Positions 42,028 through 50,452 of a DNA stretch of 64,000 bases are shown here, piece by piece. Origin of the DNA: Desulfurispora thermophila DSM 16022 (GTDB lineage: Bacteria > Bacillota > Desulfotomaculia > Desulfotomaculales > Desulfurisporaceae); contig NZ_AQWN01000010.1 of assembly GCF_000376385.1 (NCBI RefSeq), positions 231 to 64,230 of the forward strand, written 5' to 3'. Below the pieces are notes generated by a model. The model was given only the letters and a program-made list of their open reading frames with translations, ran no database searches and was not told the origin of the DNA. The first letter of the stretch is position 1. Every line of letters begins with the position of its first letter. The position numbers and the translations under genes are program-made.

Positions 42028-43236
42028 TCACCTGGCCTTGAAGCCCTGGGTGATCAACCCAAGGCGGCGTATTTTTACTTGGGGTTGGATAATAAATTCC
42101 GCAGCGGGAAAAATCCCCTCCCGCCAGTTGTTTTCCACCTGCTGCCAGTAGGCTGGATGCTGCGCGGCCAAGTGGCGGCCAAAACCAAAGGGATCGCTGC
42201 CCAGTTCCTGACAGCGGCTGATAGCCCGGGCAATATCGCGCCGGATCTGCTGCCGGGCCAGTTCTTTGATCTCATTGATCACCCGCACATCGGCGAGGTT
42301 TACTGCCGCCATACTTTCCCCCACATTGCAATCCACCTGCACATCGATGATAAAGCGGGGCCTATCTTTATTTAATTCGGCCCGCAAACTGCTTTGATTA
42401 TTAGTAATTTCCAGTGCCACTTCCCTCCCCCGGTAATTCAGCGTAATAATGCCGCTGTCGGCTTCCCCCCGCACATATAATAGCCCCCGCCCGCCCGCAG
42501 CGTCCAGCCAGCCGGCCAGACGATCGCGGCGGAAAACCGCGGTCTGGTTTAAACGGGGCACTGGAAGCTGGGGGGTTGATTGCGCCATTCCCTGTTGCTG
42601 GCTCTGGGCAGGTGTTTTCAACTCTACTCCGGCGGTAAAGGCGTCAATCCCGCTTTCATTCATATATTGCACAAAGTCGCCCAGGCGCAGCGGAGCGTAA
42701 GTGCTGCTCAGGTGGCGGTGCAGTAGTACACCGGCCAGATATTGCCCCAGCGGCTGATTGAGGCTGTTCACAGTGTTAAAAAGGCGCGGCATGAGGCGCG
42801 AGCGCAAGACCAGGATCCAGACGGTACGGCGGAACTCGGGATCGCGTTCCAAAAAGTCCAGCACCTCACCCACGCCGTGCTGCCGGGCCAACCTTTCACC
42901 GATAATGAAGACCTGGTTATGGGAAAAAAAGAGGCGGTGGGGTGTTTCCCGGGACAGCAGGCGTACGGCGTCAAAAACTGTCCGGCCCAACCCCTGGTGG
43001 TTGTGAAAGGGGGCGGGAAACTCTTTGCCGGGGGCTCCTATCTGCTGTGCACCGCCACCAGGGTTGGCTTCCTGCACCCAGATTTCGTACCCTTCCCCCC
43101 GATCGGGCAACCTGATGCCAAAAGCCATCACCAGGCCCAGTTCTTCCACCTCCCGCAAATCCCAGCAACCGGTGGGCAGCAGAACAGCCAGCAGCAAAAG
43201 AAACGCCAGGGCCCGGCGCCGCCATACCCGCCTCAT
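42028..43236 (-). CDS. Ger(x)C lipoprotein of germination cluster 2
   Basis: The 402-residue lipoprotein starts MRRVWRRRALAFLLLLAVLL with lipobox PTGC. It carries the same Ger(x)C blocks as the cluster 1 protein (PHRLFFSHNQVFIIGERLARQ, VLDFLERDPEFRR). The ATG at 43236 forms an ATGA overlap with the gerA stop and follows GGGAGG at four bases. A longer open frame upstream is out of context. Confidence 0.92.
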   Translation of the reverse strand: MRRVWRRRALAFLLLLAVLLPTGCWDLREVEELGLVMAFGIRLPDRGEGYEIWVQEANPGGGAQQIGAPGKEFPAPFHNHQGLGRTVFDAVRLLSRETPHRLFFSHNQVFIIGERLARQHGVGEVLDFLERDPEFRRTVWILVLRSRLMPRLFNTVNSLNQPLGQYLAGVLLHRHLSSTYAPLRLGDFVQYMNESGIDAFTAGVELKTPAQSQQQGMAQSTPQLPVPRLNQTAVFRRDRLAGWLDAAGGRGLLYVRGEADSGIITLNYRGREVALEITNNQSSLRAELNKDRPRFIIDVQVDCNVGESMAAVNLADVRVINEIKELARQQIRRDIARAISRCQELGSDPFGFGRHLAAQHPAYWQQVENNWREGIFPAAEFIIQPQVKIRRLGLITQGFKAR

Positions 43237-44807
43237 CTTTCCTCCCGCCCGGCCGGACGGTGCATGCCCGAACCCGGCAGGCGCACCAGCACATCGCGCA
43301 GCGAAGCGGCACGCAGCGGGGCGGCCGGGGCCAGGTAGGGCACGCCAAAACTCTGCAGGGAAGCCATATGCAACAGGATAACCAGGATAAAGCACATCAC
43401 GCCGAAAAGACCCAGCAGGGCGGCCGTGAGCATAAGGGGAAAACGCAAAATGCGCACGGTTTGCCCCAGACTGAAATGGGGCACCGAAAATGAGGCGATA
43501 CCCGTAAAGGCCACCACAATGACCATGAGGGCCGAGACCAGACCGGCCTGCACGGAGGCCTGCCCGATGACCAGCGCGCCCACAATGCTCACGGCTTGAC
43601 CCACGGGGCGGGGCAGACGCACACCGGCCTCGCGCAATATTTCAAACATCAATTCCATGGTCAGCGCCTCCACCAGGGCCGGGAATGGCACCCCCTGACG
43701 GGCAGAAATGATGCTGAGCAACAATTTGCTGGGTATCATCTCCTGATGGTAAGTGGTGGTGGCAATATAAAATGAGGGTAAAACCAGAGATACCGCAAAA
43801 GCCGCGTAGCGCAAAAAGCGCACAAAGGTGGCGAAAAGATAATTCTGGTTGTAGTCCTCGGATGTTTCCAACAGCGAAAAAAACTCACCCGGCGCAATCA
43901 GGGCCTGGGGACTGTTGTCGGTTAGAATGACCAGCCGGCCCTCCAGCAAAGCGGCCACTGCCCGGTCGGGGCGTTCGGTGTTGCCCAGCTGGGGAAAAGG
44001 AGAAAGAATGCTGTCCTGGAGCAGCTCTTCCAAATAGTAGCTCTCTTGAATGGCATCCACGGTCACACTCTGCAGGCGCTGGCGCACATAACACACCAGC
44101 TGCGGGTCGCACAACCCCCGGATGTACAATATGACCACACCGTTCTGGGAAACCCGTCCAATTTCCATCTTTTCCACCTGCAGGTTGGGACTGTGAATGC
44201 GCCGCCGCACCAGGCTGATATTGGTCTGCAGATGTTCGACAAAAGCATCGCGCGGCCCGCGTACCACGGGCTCCTTTTCCGACTCCTGAATTGCCCGCAC
44301 CTGGTAACCCTTAATCTCCACGCTGAGCAACCTCATTTCCCCTTCCACCAGCAACAAAGCGCTGCCGCGCAGCAGTTCGTCCAGAGCCGGCGCCAGCTCT
44401 GCCAGCCAGCGGGACTGGCTGCGAGTGAGCAAACTATTGCGCTGCAAAGCCAACAATACCTCCTGCCCGGTATGCAGCCCTATCACGGGCGCATCGTACA
44501 GCAGTGGTCGCAACACATGTTCGTCCATCAGCCGCCCTTCCAGCATGCTTTCCAGAAAAAGCAGCGCGGCCGGCAGCACCTTTTCCTGCCCCAGGTAAAA
44601 CCGCCGCACCTGCAGGTCGCTGCTTTCTCCCAGCACTTTTTTAATCAGGCCCAGGTTGTATTCCAAATCAGCAGATGTTTTTAGTGCGGCAATTTCTTGT
44701 GCCGTGACGGCCCGCCTGACCCGCCTGGTTTTGTTGAGCAGCGGGTTGGGCATGTCCTCGGCCCGGTGCCGCCAGTAGCGGGCCAGGCGTTGCAAATATT
44801 TCAGCAT
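43233..44807 (-). CDS. Full-length germinant receptor A subunit
   Basis: The 524-residue protein has the complete GerA plan: subdomain 1 (about 35-190, NLGLIKKVLGESSDLQVRRF), subdomain 2 starting VRGPRDAFVEHLQTNISLVRR, and the membrane domain (HQEMIPSKLLLSIISARQGVPFPALVEA). The ATG at 44807 follows AGGAGGGG, inside the end of the preceding gerB. It serves as the internal standard for the shortened paralogue at 37906. Confidence 0.93.
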   Translation of the reverse strand: MLKYLQRLARYWRHRAEDMPNPLLNKTRRVRRAVTAQEIAALKTSADLEYNLGLIKKVLGESSDLQVRRFYLGQEKVLPAALLFLESMLEGRLMDEHVLRPLLYDAPVIGLHTGQEVLLALQRNSLLTRSQSRWLAELAPALDELLRGSALLLVEGEMRLLSVEIKGYQVRAIQESEKEPVVRGPRDAFVEHLQTNISLVRRRIHSPNLQVEKMEIGRVSQNGVVILYIRGLCDPQLVCYVRQRLQSVTVDAIQESYYLEELLQDSILSPFPQLGNTERPDRAVAALLEGRLVILTDNSPQALIAPGEFFSLLETSEDYNQNYLFATFVRFLRYAAFAVSLVLPSFYIATTTYHQEMIPSKLLLSIISARQGVPFPALVEALTMELMFEILREAGVRLPRPVGQAVSIVGALVIGQASVQAGLVSALMVIVVAFTGIASFSVPHFSLGQTVRILRFPLMLTAALLGLFGVMCFILVILLHMASLQSFGVPYLAPAAPLRAASLRDVLVRLPGSGMHRPAGREER

Positions 44808-44811
44808 GGTC

Positions 44812-45855
44812 TTACCCCTCCTGCTTTTTCCCGCCCAGGCGGGAAAACAGGTATACTGCCAGTAAAAAAACAATGTTATAAAACAATAAATAGGGCGGTA
44901 CAGTCAAATTACTGAACTGTAACAAAGCGCTGATATTTTCCCAACCATAAAGGGCCAGGGCCAGGATGAGCAGACCACAGGGCAACAAACAAAAACGGTA
45001 GTCGGACAGCTGTACCGCCCGCAGCAAGCAGAGTTTAGCACAGGACATAAAAACGGCCAGCTTGAAAGCCATCCCCAGCACCCAGACCGCCATAAACAGC
45101 GCATCCGTGCGTTCAAAAAAACTCAGTGTTTCCAGGCGGGTTTCCCGGATCAGATTGAAGGCAGGAAAAATCATCCGCGCACTAACCTCTGCCCCAAACA
45201 GGCCAATGGTGGCAAAATTAACAAACAAAAGCAACAGGTAGTCCAGCAACAGGGCTAACAAGCCGGCCAGCCTGATTTGACGCGGGTCGGATAAGAAATA
45301 CCCCAGCAAAAGGGAAAACAATATCGTCTCACTCATCCAGCCCAGCGGCAGCAAACTGCCCCGCAATAGCCCCGGCCAGTGACTGAACTGGGGCCTTAGG
45401 AACTCCAGATCCAGGGCATGCAGGTCGGCTACAACCACCGTCACTACAATGACCAGGGTGAGCGATACGGCCAGGCCATTAATTCTGGCCACGGGCAACA
45501 ACCCCACCCGCAAACCATAATCCACCACGAGCAACAGCGTCACTGCCACAAGCCAAACCGGCGTGTTGCGCAAATAAATAGTGCCCATCAAGTCCACAAA
45601 TTCACGCAGAACGACAGAAGAAGAGAGAATAAAGTAAATCACCAGCATGAGGTTACAAATAACCTGTCCCCAGCGCCGCCCCCCGTTGTTTTCTCCCGCC
45701 AACAGCGACCAGACCGGGCGAAAACAAGCCGGCGCAGTGAAAAGGTAGCAGAGCAACGAAGCTAACAGCCACGCTATGGTCAGGGGAGCCCAAAAATTGT
45801 TGCCAGCGTAGACCGCTGTATTGGTGGGTACCACCAAAAGGGCGGTGGGCAGCAC
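44812..45855 (-). CDS. Second GerB-family subunit of cluster 2, 5' end anomalous
   Basis: The frame from the GTG at 45855 gives 347 residues with about ten membrane helices. The conserved GerB N-terminus continues upstream in the same frame as NKISCFQLTALLVAG to about 45900, but no ATG, GTG or TTG is available there. A good ribosome binding site (AGGAGG) with GTG at about 45922 exists in the next frame. That frame encodes VNNPAGS and then hits two stop codons; removing one T would join the two. A frameshift, a rare start codon or a sequencing error is possible. Confidence 0.75.
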   Translation of the reverse strand: MLPTALLVVPTNTAVYAGNNFWAPLTIAWLLASLLCYLFTAPACFRPVWSLLAGENNGGRRWGQVICNLMLVIYFILSSSVVLREFVDLMGTIYLRNTPVWLVAVTLLLVVDYGLRVGLLPVARINGLAVSLTLVIVVTVVVADLHALDLEFLRPQFSHWPGLLRGSLLPLGWMSETILFSLLLGYFLSDPRQIRLAGLLALLLDYLLLLFVNFATIGLFGAEVSARMIFPAFNLIRETRLETLSFFERTDALFMAVWVLGMAFKLAVFMSCAKLCLLRAVQLSDYRFCLLPCGLLILALALYGWENISALLQFSNLTVPPYLLFYNIVFLLAVYLFSRLGGKKQEG

Positions 45856-45898
45856 GCCGGCTACCAGCAGGGCCGTCAGTTGAAAGCAAGATATTTTA

Positions 45899-46993
45899 TT
45901 AGCTGCCGGCAGGGTTGTTCACCTGCCCTCCTAATTTCAGGCGCAGTTTGAGCAAAATCAATGCTGGCAGAACAACTTGAAAAACGAAAGACATACCCGG
46001 CCAACTTAAAGTAAGTGAGCGAATAGACCGGCTGGTTTCGTCAATGGCCAAAAGCGGCAAAACCGCCATGAGCACGGTCATGGGCAGCAAATGGCACGTG
46101 GTGGCCGGAGCAACCTGCTGCCAGAGATGCCAGGTCAGGTAATAAAAAAACATCAGCTTGATGCAAACCGCGCCAAACCAGAAAGTCATGGCAAAGGCGT
46201 CCAGGTTGAGCATGGGCGAACTTAAACTGGCCAGGCGAATAATATCCAGCACCGGGAAAACCAGGGCGGAAGCCTGACGAACACCGAAAACGCCTATGGA
46301 TTCGTACAACACAATATTGATCAGCACCACGGCCCAAACTGCAGCCAACAAATAGGGCAGCAAATTGGGGCGCCTTTCCGGCAGAGGTAACAGCAACAAA
46401 ATGAGAAAAAATTCACTGAACCAGGCCAGAGTCTCGAATGTGCACGACAACAACATCCCCGCACCGCTGCCCAGCATGGGTAAATAATTTAAGGGTTTGA
46501 AAGCGGGCAGGGCCACCAGCAAGATGACCAGGCGAAAAAGAATGCCGGGCCAGAAAAGCAGCTCATTCACCCGCAACAGCGTCTGAAAACCGCTGTACCG
46601 GGCATAGGCGCCCAGCAGCAGCAAGATGGCGATGAGAATGTACGGCGGGGTGGCCACTAAAAAGACAGAGCTGATAATCTGGACAACCTCACTTAAAAGA
46701 ACTGTGGTGATCAGAAACACAAACAAAAAGTAGAACCAGGCCAGCAAGCGGCCGGGCAGACGGCCGAAAGCCACGCCGAGAAGCGTTGTGAAATTGCCGC
46801 CCGCCCCCCGCACGGCCAGGGAATTGTAGAGCACCACCAGCAATGAGGCAGCCACTCCAGCCAGCAAGGGAACCAGCCAGGCATCGCGCTGGCAGTGTTG
46901 CAAGATCATTGCCGGCAAGAAAACATCGGCGCTGGATGTGATAGTAACAACCAACAAATAGGTAAGCTGTAGCGGGCTGATCTGGTTGAACAC
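45899..46993 (-). CDS. First GerB-family subunit of cluster 2
   Basis: The 364-residue protein has about ten membrane helices and the family start ISPLQLTYLLVVTITSSADVFLPA. The GTG at 46993 follows GGGAG. It is the first gene of the cluster gerB-gerB-gerA-gerC-D. Two adjacent B subunits for one A and one C would allow alternative receptors with different germinants. Its stop is a double TAA at the anomalous junction with the next gerB. Confidence 0.9.
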   Translation of the reverse strand: MFNQISPLQLTYLLVVTITSSADVFLPAMILQHCQRDAWLVPLLAGVAASLLVVLYNSLAVRGAGGNFTTLLGVAFGRLPGRLLAWFYFLFVFLITTVLLSEVVQIISSVFLVATPPYILIAILLLLGAYARYSGFQTLLRVNELLFWPGILFRLVILLVALPAFKPLNYLPMLGSGAGMLLSCTFETLAWFSEFFLILLLLPLPERRPNLLPYLLAAVWAVVLINIVLYESIGVFGVRQASALVFPVLDIIRLASLSSPMLNLDAFAMTFWFGAVCIKLMFFYYLTWHLWQQVAPATTCHLLPMTVLMAVLPLLAIDETSRSIRSLTLSWPGMSFVFQVVLPALILLKLRLKLGGQVNNPAGS

Positions 46994-47044
46994 GACTGTC
47001 TCCCAATAGATACCTTTTTCTGTTTAGTTTTCCATAGATGGCAT

Positions 47045-47081
47045 GATTTATGCAAAAGCGACCTGCCAGATGGCAGGCCGC
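47045..47081 (-). terminator. Terminator of the rRNA methyltransferase gene
   Basis: GCGACCTGCC and GGCAGGCCGC pair with one mismatch around a short loop (47058-47081). TTTTG follows on the minus strand. Confidence 0.65.
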
Positions 47082-47084
47082 TTT

Positions 47085-48266
47085 CTAAAAAACCTGTATT
47101 ACCAAACATTTTAAATAATAGTTTTCCGGCATGGCCAACAACATGGGGTGGTCTTTGGCCTGCCGGCGCAGTTCCACCAGGCGTAGCTGGCGGCGGCAAT
47201 CGCGGGCCGCTTCCCGGATGGTCTGGATGAACAGTTCCTCACTCATGTGGTATGAACAGGAGCAGGTGACCAGGAATCCGCCTGGAGGCAGCAGGCGCAT
47301 AGCCCGCAAATTGATCTCTTTGTAACCCCGCACGGCACCGGGCAAAGCGCCTTTGGACTTGGTAAAGGCCGGCGGATCCAGAATGATCAGGTCGAACAAT
47401 GCTTTTTCCCTTTCCAGGCGCCGCAAAGCGTCAAAGCAATTTTCCTCAATGAAGTGACAGAGATGCCCCACTCCGTTGCGGGCGGCGTTGCGCCTGGCCA
47501 CTTCCAGGGCCGGAGCAGAAATATCAATGCCGGTCACAGAAACTGCTCCCGCTACCGCCGCATAAACTGAAAATGTTCCCGTATGGCAAAAACAGTCCAG
47601 TACCCGTGCTCCTTTAGCCAGGTAAAACATCACCCGGCGGTTTTCCCGCTGGTCCAAAAAATAGCCAGTCTTCTGCCCGCCAGCCAAATCCACCTCCAGT
47701 TGCAGGCCGTTTTCCTCAATGATCACCAGTGGGTCAAAAGGGGGGCCGATAAACCCGCTTACCAAGGGCAGGCCCTCCAATTGCCGCACGCTGGCGTCAT
47801 TACGCTCAAAAATGCCGCGCGGGCGACAAACCTCACCCAGCACGTCCACAATGGTATCTTTAAACCTGTCCATGCCCAGAGCCAGTGTCTGCAGGGAGAG
47901 ATATCCGGCAAAATTGTCCACAATCAGAGCGGGCAAAAAATCCGCCTCGCCGAAGATCAACCGGCAGGCATTGCTGTTTTCCAGCACCCGGCGGCGGTAA
48001 TCCACTGCTTGCCTGATGCGGCGGACAAAAAAATTCCGGTCGATTTGTTCGTTTTTATCCCGGGTCAGTATGCGCACGGCAATTTGCGAAGCGGTGTTAA
48101 TAAATCCACAGCCGACAAACCTGCCGGCGCTGTCCGTGACCTCTACAATGTCACCGGGGTTGATATTCCCTTTGATCTCGGCAATTTCTGTCCGGTAAAC
48201 CCAGGGGTGGCCGTCTTTCACCCGCTGCTCCCTCTGTCTGGCCAGAACCACTGTTGGCAATCGCAT
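47085..48266 (-). CDS. rlmI: RlmI/RlmK-like 23S rRNA (m5C) methyltransferase
   Basis: The product of about 393 residues has an N-terminal PUA domain (RVKDGHPWVYRTEI ... GDIVEVTD) and a Rossmann methyltransferase. The methyltransferase has the SAM loop DCFCHTGTFSVYAA and the catalytic blocks LDPPAFTKSK and VTCSCSYHM. The family methylates C1962 of 23S rRNA. The start is uncertain: the ATG at 48266 is only two bases after AGGAG, and the TTG at 48260 is better spaced. Confidence 0.92.
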   Translation of the reverse strand: MRLPTVVLARQREQRVKDGHPWVYRTEIAEIKGNINPGDIVEVTDSAGRFVGCGFINTASQIAVRILTRDKNEQIDRNFFVRRIRQAVDYRRRVLENSNACRLIFGEADFLPALIVDNFAGYLSLQTLALGMDRFKDTIVDVLGEVCRPRGIFERNDASVRQLEGLPLVSGFIGPPFDPLVIIEENGLQLEVDLAGGQKTGYFLDQRENRRVMFYLAKGARVLDCFCHTGTFSVYAAVAGAVSVTGIDISAPALEVARRNAARNGVGHLCHFIEENCFDALRRLEREKALFDLIILDPPAFTKSKGALPGAVRGYKEINLRAMRLLPPGGFLVTCSCSYHMSEELFIQTIREAARDCRRQLRLVELRRQAKDHPMLLAMPENYYLKCLVIQVF

Positions 48267-48340
48267 CACTCCTGGGAATTTGTCCTCATCTACGCTAACC
48301 ACTCCGCATTGTTAGACCCCAATTCCACCCGCCGGCCGGA

Positions 48341-49657
48341 TCATTTTTGCGCGGCCGCCACCAGGCGGTTTGCCCGTTGCGTCACCTCGGCATATACTTT
48401 TTCCTCTTCCACAGTCAGCACCTGCCGGTTCTGCATCACCAACCGGCCGTCTATAATCACGGTATCCACATCAGCCGCTCCGGCCGCATACACCAGATGG
48501 GCATACCAGTCATGGGGCGGGCAGAGGTGGGGCACCCGGGTGTTGAGCAGGATCAGGTCGGCTCTCAGGCCCGCCTGCAGCCGGCCCACCTGCCCTTCCA
48601 GACCAAGCGCCGCCGCTCCTCCGGCCGTGGCCATGTACAGTGCCGCATAGGCGGGCAGAGCCGTAGGGTCGCCGGTGGACACTTTTTGCAGCAGGGCGGC
48701 CGTGCGCATTTCTTCAAACATATCCAGATTGTTATTGCTGGCCGCACCGTCCGTCCCGATGCCCACAATGGCTCCGGCCCGGCGCAATTTTTCCACCGGG
48801 GCGATGCCGCTGGCCAGCTTCATATTGCTTTGCGGGTTGTGTGCAATCCCTACGCGGCGGCGCACCAGAATTTCTATATCGGCTTCGGTCAAATGCACAC
48901 AGTGGGCGGCCAGCACCGGGCGCTCAAAGAGCCCCACCTGCTCCATTAGAGCGATGGGGGTTTGGCCATACTGTTGGTTGATCATGTTAATCTCGTCCCG
49001 GGTCTCGGCCAGGTGAATGTGAATGCCCACATTTAAATCATGGGCCAGGCGGACCACCTTTTCCAGATAGGCCGGCGGGCAGGTGTAGGGGGCGTGCGGC
49101 CCCAGAGTGACGGTGATGCGCCCGTCGCCCTGTCCCTGCCAGGACTGAACCAGCTCCCGGCTGTAGGCCAGGGCCTCTTCGCTGTTGGGCGCCGTACCAA
49201 TCATGCCCCGGGCGATGCTGGCCCGCATCCCCGCGTCCAGGGCGGCCTGACCGGCCCGCCGCATGTGAAAGTACATATCGGCAAAGCAGGTGGTGCCCGA
49301 TTTGATCATCTCCAGGCAGGCCAGCATTGTCCCCCAGTATATATCATCGCGTTCCAGATTGGCCTCCAGGGGCCAGATTTTGTCATTGAGCCAGCTCATG
49401 AGCGGCATGTCGTCGGCATAGCTGCGCAGCAGGGTCATGGCGGCGTGGGTGTGGCAGTTGACCAACCCGGGCAGAGCCAGCATTCCGGTCGCATCTATGG
49501 TCTGGTCGGGTTGGAAATCAGCCGGCAGTCCGGACAACGGACCGGCATAGGCCAGGGTATTCCCTTCAATGGCAATGGCGCCGTTTTCTATGGGCGGCAC
49601 CGGGCTGGTGCTTTCCATGGTAATAATAGTGGCACCGCGAATTAAAATGCGGGACAT
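48341..49657 (-). CDS. mtaD: MTA/SAH deaminase (amidohydrolase)
   Basis: The 438-residue enzyme deaminates methylthioadenosine, S-adenosylhomocysteine or 5'-deoxyadenosine to the inosine forms. Metal ligands are in CHTHAAM (H69, H71), HLAET (H215) and GTDGAASNN (D303). The ATG at 49657 follows GGAGGTG. An open frame running further upstream is the shadow of the aldolase gene. It is last in the mtnP-mtnA-ahcY-aldolase-mtaD operon. Family members can also deaminate aminofutalosine, so the substrate range is open. Confidence 0.93.
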   Translation of the reverse strand: MSRILIRGATIITMESTSPVPPIENGAIAIEGNTLAYAGPLSGLPADFQPDQTIDATGMLALPGLVNCHTHAAMTLLRSYADDMPLMSWLNDKIWPLEANLERDDIYWGTMLACLEMIKSGTTCFADMYFHMRRAGQAALDAGMRASIARGMIGTAPNSEEALAYSRELVQSWQGQGDGRITVTLGPHAPYTCPPAYLEKVVRLAHDLNVGIHIHLAETRDEINMINQQYGQTPIALMEQVGLFERPVLAAHCVHLTEADIEILVRRRVGIAHNPQSNMKLASGIAPVEKLRRAGAIVGIGTDGAASNNNLDMFEEMRTAALLQKVSTGDPTALPAYAALYMATAGGAAALGLEGQVGRLQAGLRADLILLNTRVPHLCPPHDWYAHLVYAAGAADVDTVIIDGRLVMQNRQVLTVEEEKVYAEVTQRANRLVAAAQK

Positions 49658-49700
49658 GCTCTCACCTCCAAAAAATAACAGTTCCAACCAGTTTCCTGTA

Positions 49701-50402
49701 TTAGCGCGGCTGGCCGTAGTGCCGGGTAAAGATGCGGCGCAGTTCAACCACTTCATCCGGCGGCAAAATATGCGGCCGGCCAATGGATCTGGCCAGCAGG
49801 TAAACCATGGCCGACTTTTCCACCACCTGGCAGACCGTGAGGGCCTCGTCCAAACCGCGCCCCACTCCCACCACACCGTGGTTGGCCAGCAGCACTGCAT
49901 TGCCCTGACCCAGCGTCGCAGCGGCTGCTTCCGCCAGCTGGACCGTGCCGGCCCGGGCATAGGGGGTACAGGGGACAGCCCCGCCGGCCACCTGGGCGGT
50001 TTCCTCCAACAGCGGCGGCAGTTCCTGGCGCAAAGCCGCCAGTGCGCTGGCATAGATGCTGTGGGTGTGTACAATGGCCCGTACATCGCTCCGCCGCCGG
50101 TAGATAGCCAGGTGTAGCAAATATTCCGAAGAAGGGCGGAGGTTGCCCCGGACGACATTTCCTTCTCCATCCAGGCAGACGATGTCCGTCGGGACCAATT
50201 GGTCGTAGGGCATACCGCTGGGAGTAATTAGCACCAGGTCTGACTGCAGACAGCGGCAGGAAATATTCCCCCAGGTACCCAGCACCAACCCGCCTGCACA
50301 CATGGCCCGGCCGGTGTTGATGATTTCTCCAGCCAGAGCCTGAAATTCCTGTTCTGCACTTGTTGCCTTCTCCGCAAAAGCATTTGTACCACAGCTATTC
50401 AT
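49701..50402 (-). CDS. Class II aldolase, probable DHAP-shunt aldolase
   Basis: The 233-residue zinc aldolase has GTWGNISCR, LITPSGMPYD, the metal histidines of HTHSIYASALA and ANHGVVGVG. Class II aldolases of this type cleave 5-methylthioribulose-1-phosphate or 5-deoxyribulose-1-phosphate to DHAP and an aldehyde (DHAP shunt) in organisms lacking the full methionine salvage pathway. Its place between ahcY and mtaD, behind mtnP and mtnA, supports that over fuculose-phosphate aldolase. This is inference from context. Confidence 0.85.
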   Translation of the reverse strand: MNSCGTNAFAEKATSAEQEFQALAGEIINTGRAMCAGGLVLGTWGNISCRCLQSDLVLITPSGMPYDQLVPTDIVCLDGEGNVVRGNLRPSSEYLLHLAIYRRRSDVRAIVHTHSIYASALAALRQELPPLLEETAQVAGGAVPCTPYARAGTVQLAEAAAATLGQGNAVLLANHGVVGVGRGLDEALTVCQVVEKSAMVYLLARSIGRPHILPPDEVVELRRIFTRHYGQPR

Positions 50403-50452
50403 TGTATCTCATCCATTCTTGTGCTTCATAGCGCTTGTAAACCAAGCATTTC

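Noticed and set aside
47583-48650. Plus-strand open frame of 355 residues
   Set aside because: It is antisense to the rRNA methyltransferase and deaminase genes and has no motif or ribosome binding site.
49658-50170. N-terminal extension of the MTA/SAH deaminase to 609 residues
   Set aside because: The extra part is the out-of-frame shadow of the aldolase gene; the ATG at 49657 has GGAGGTG and gives the normal family length.
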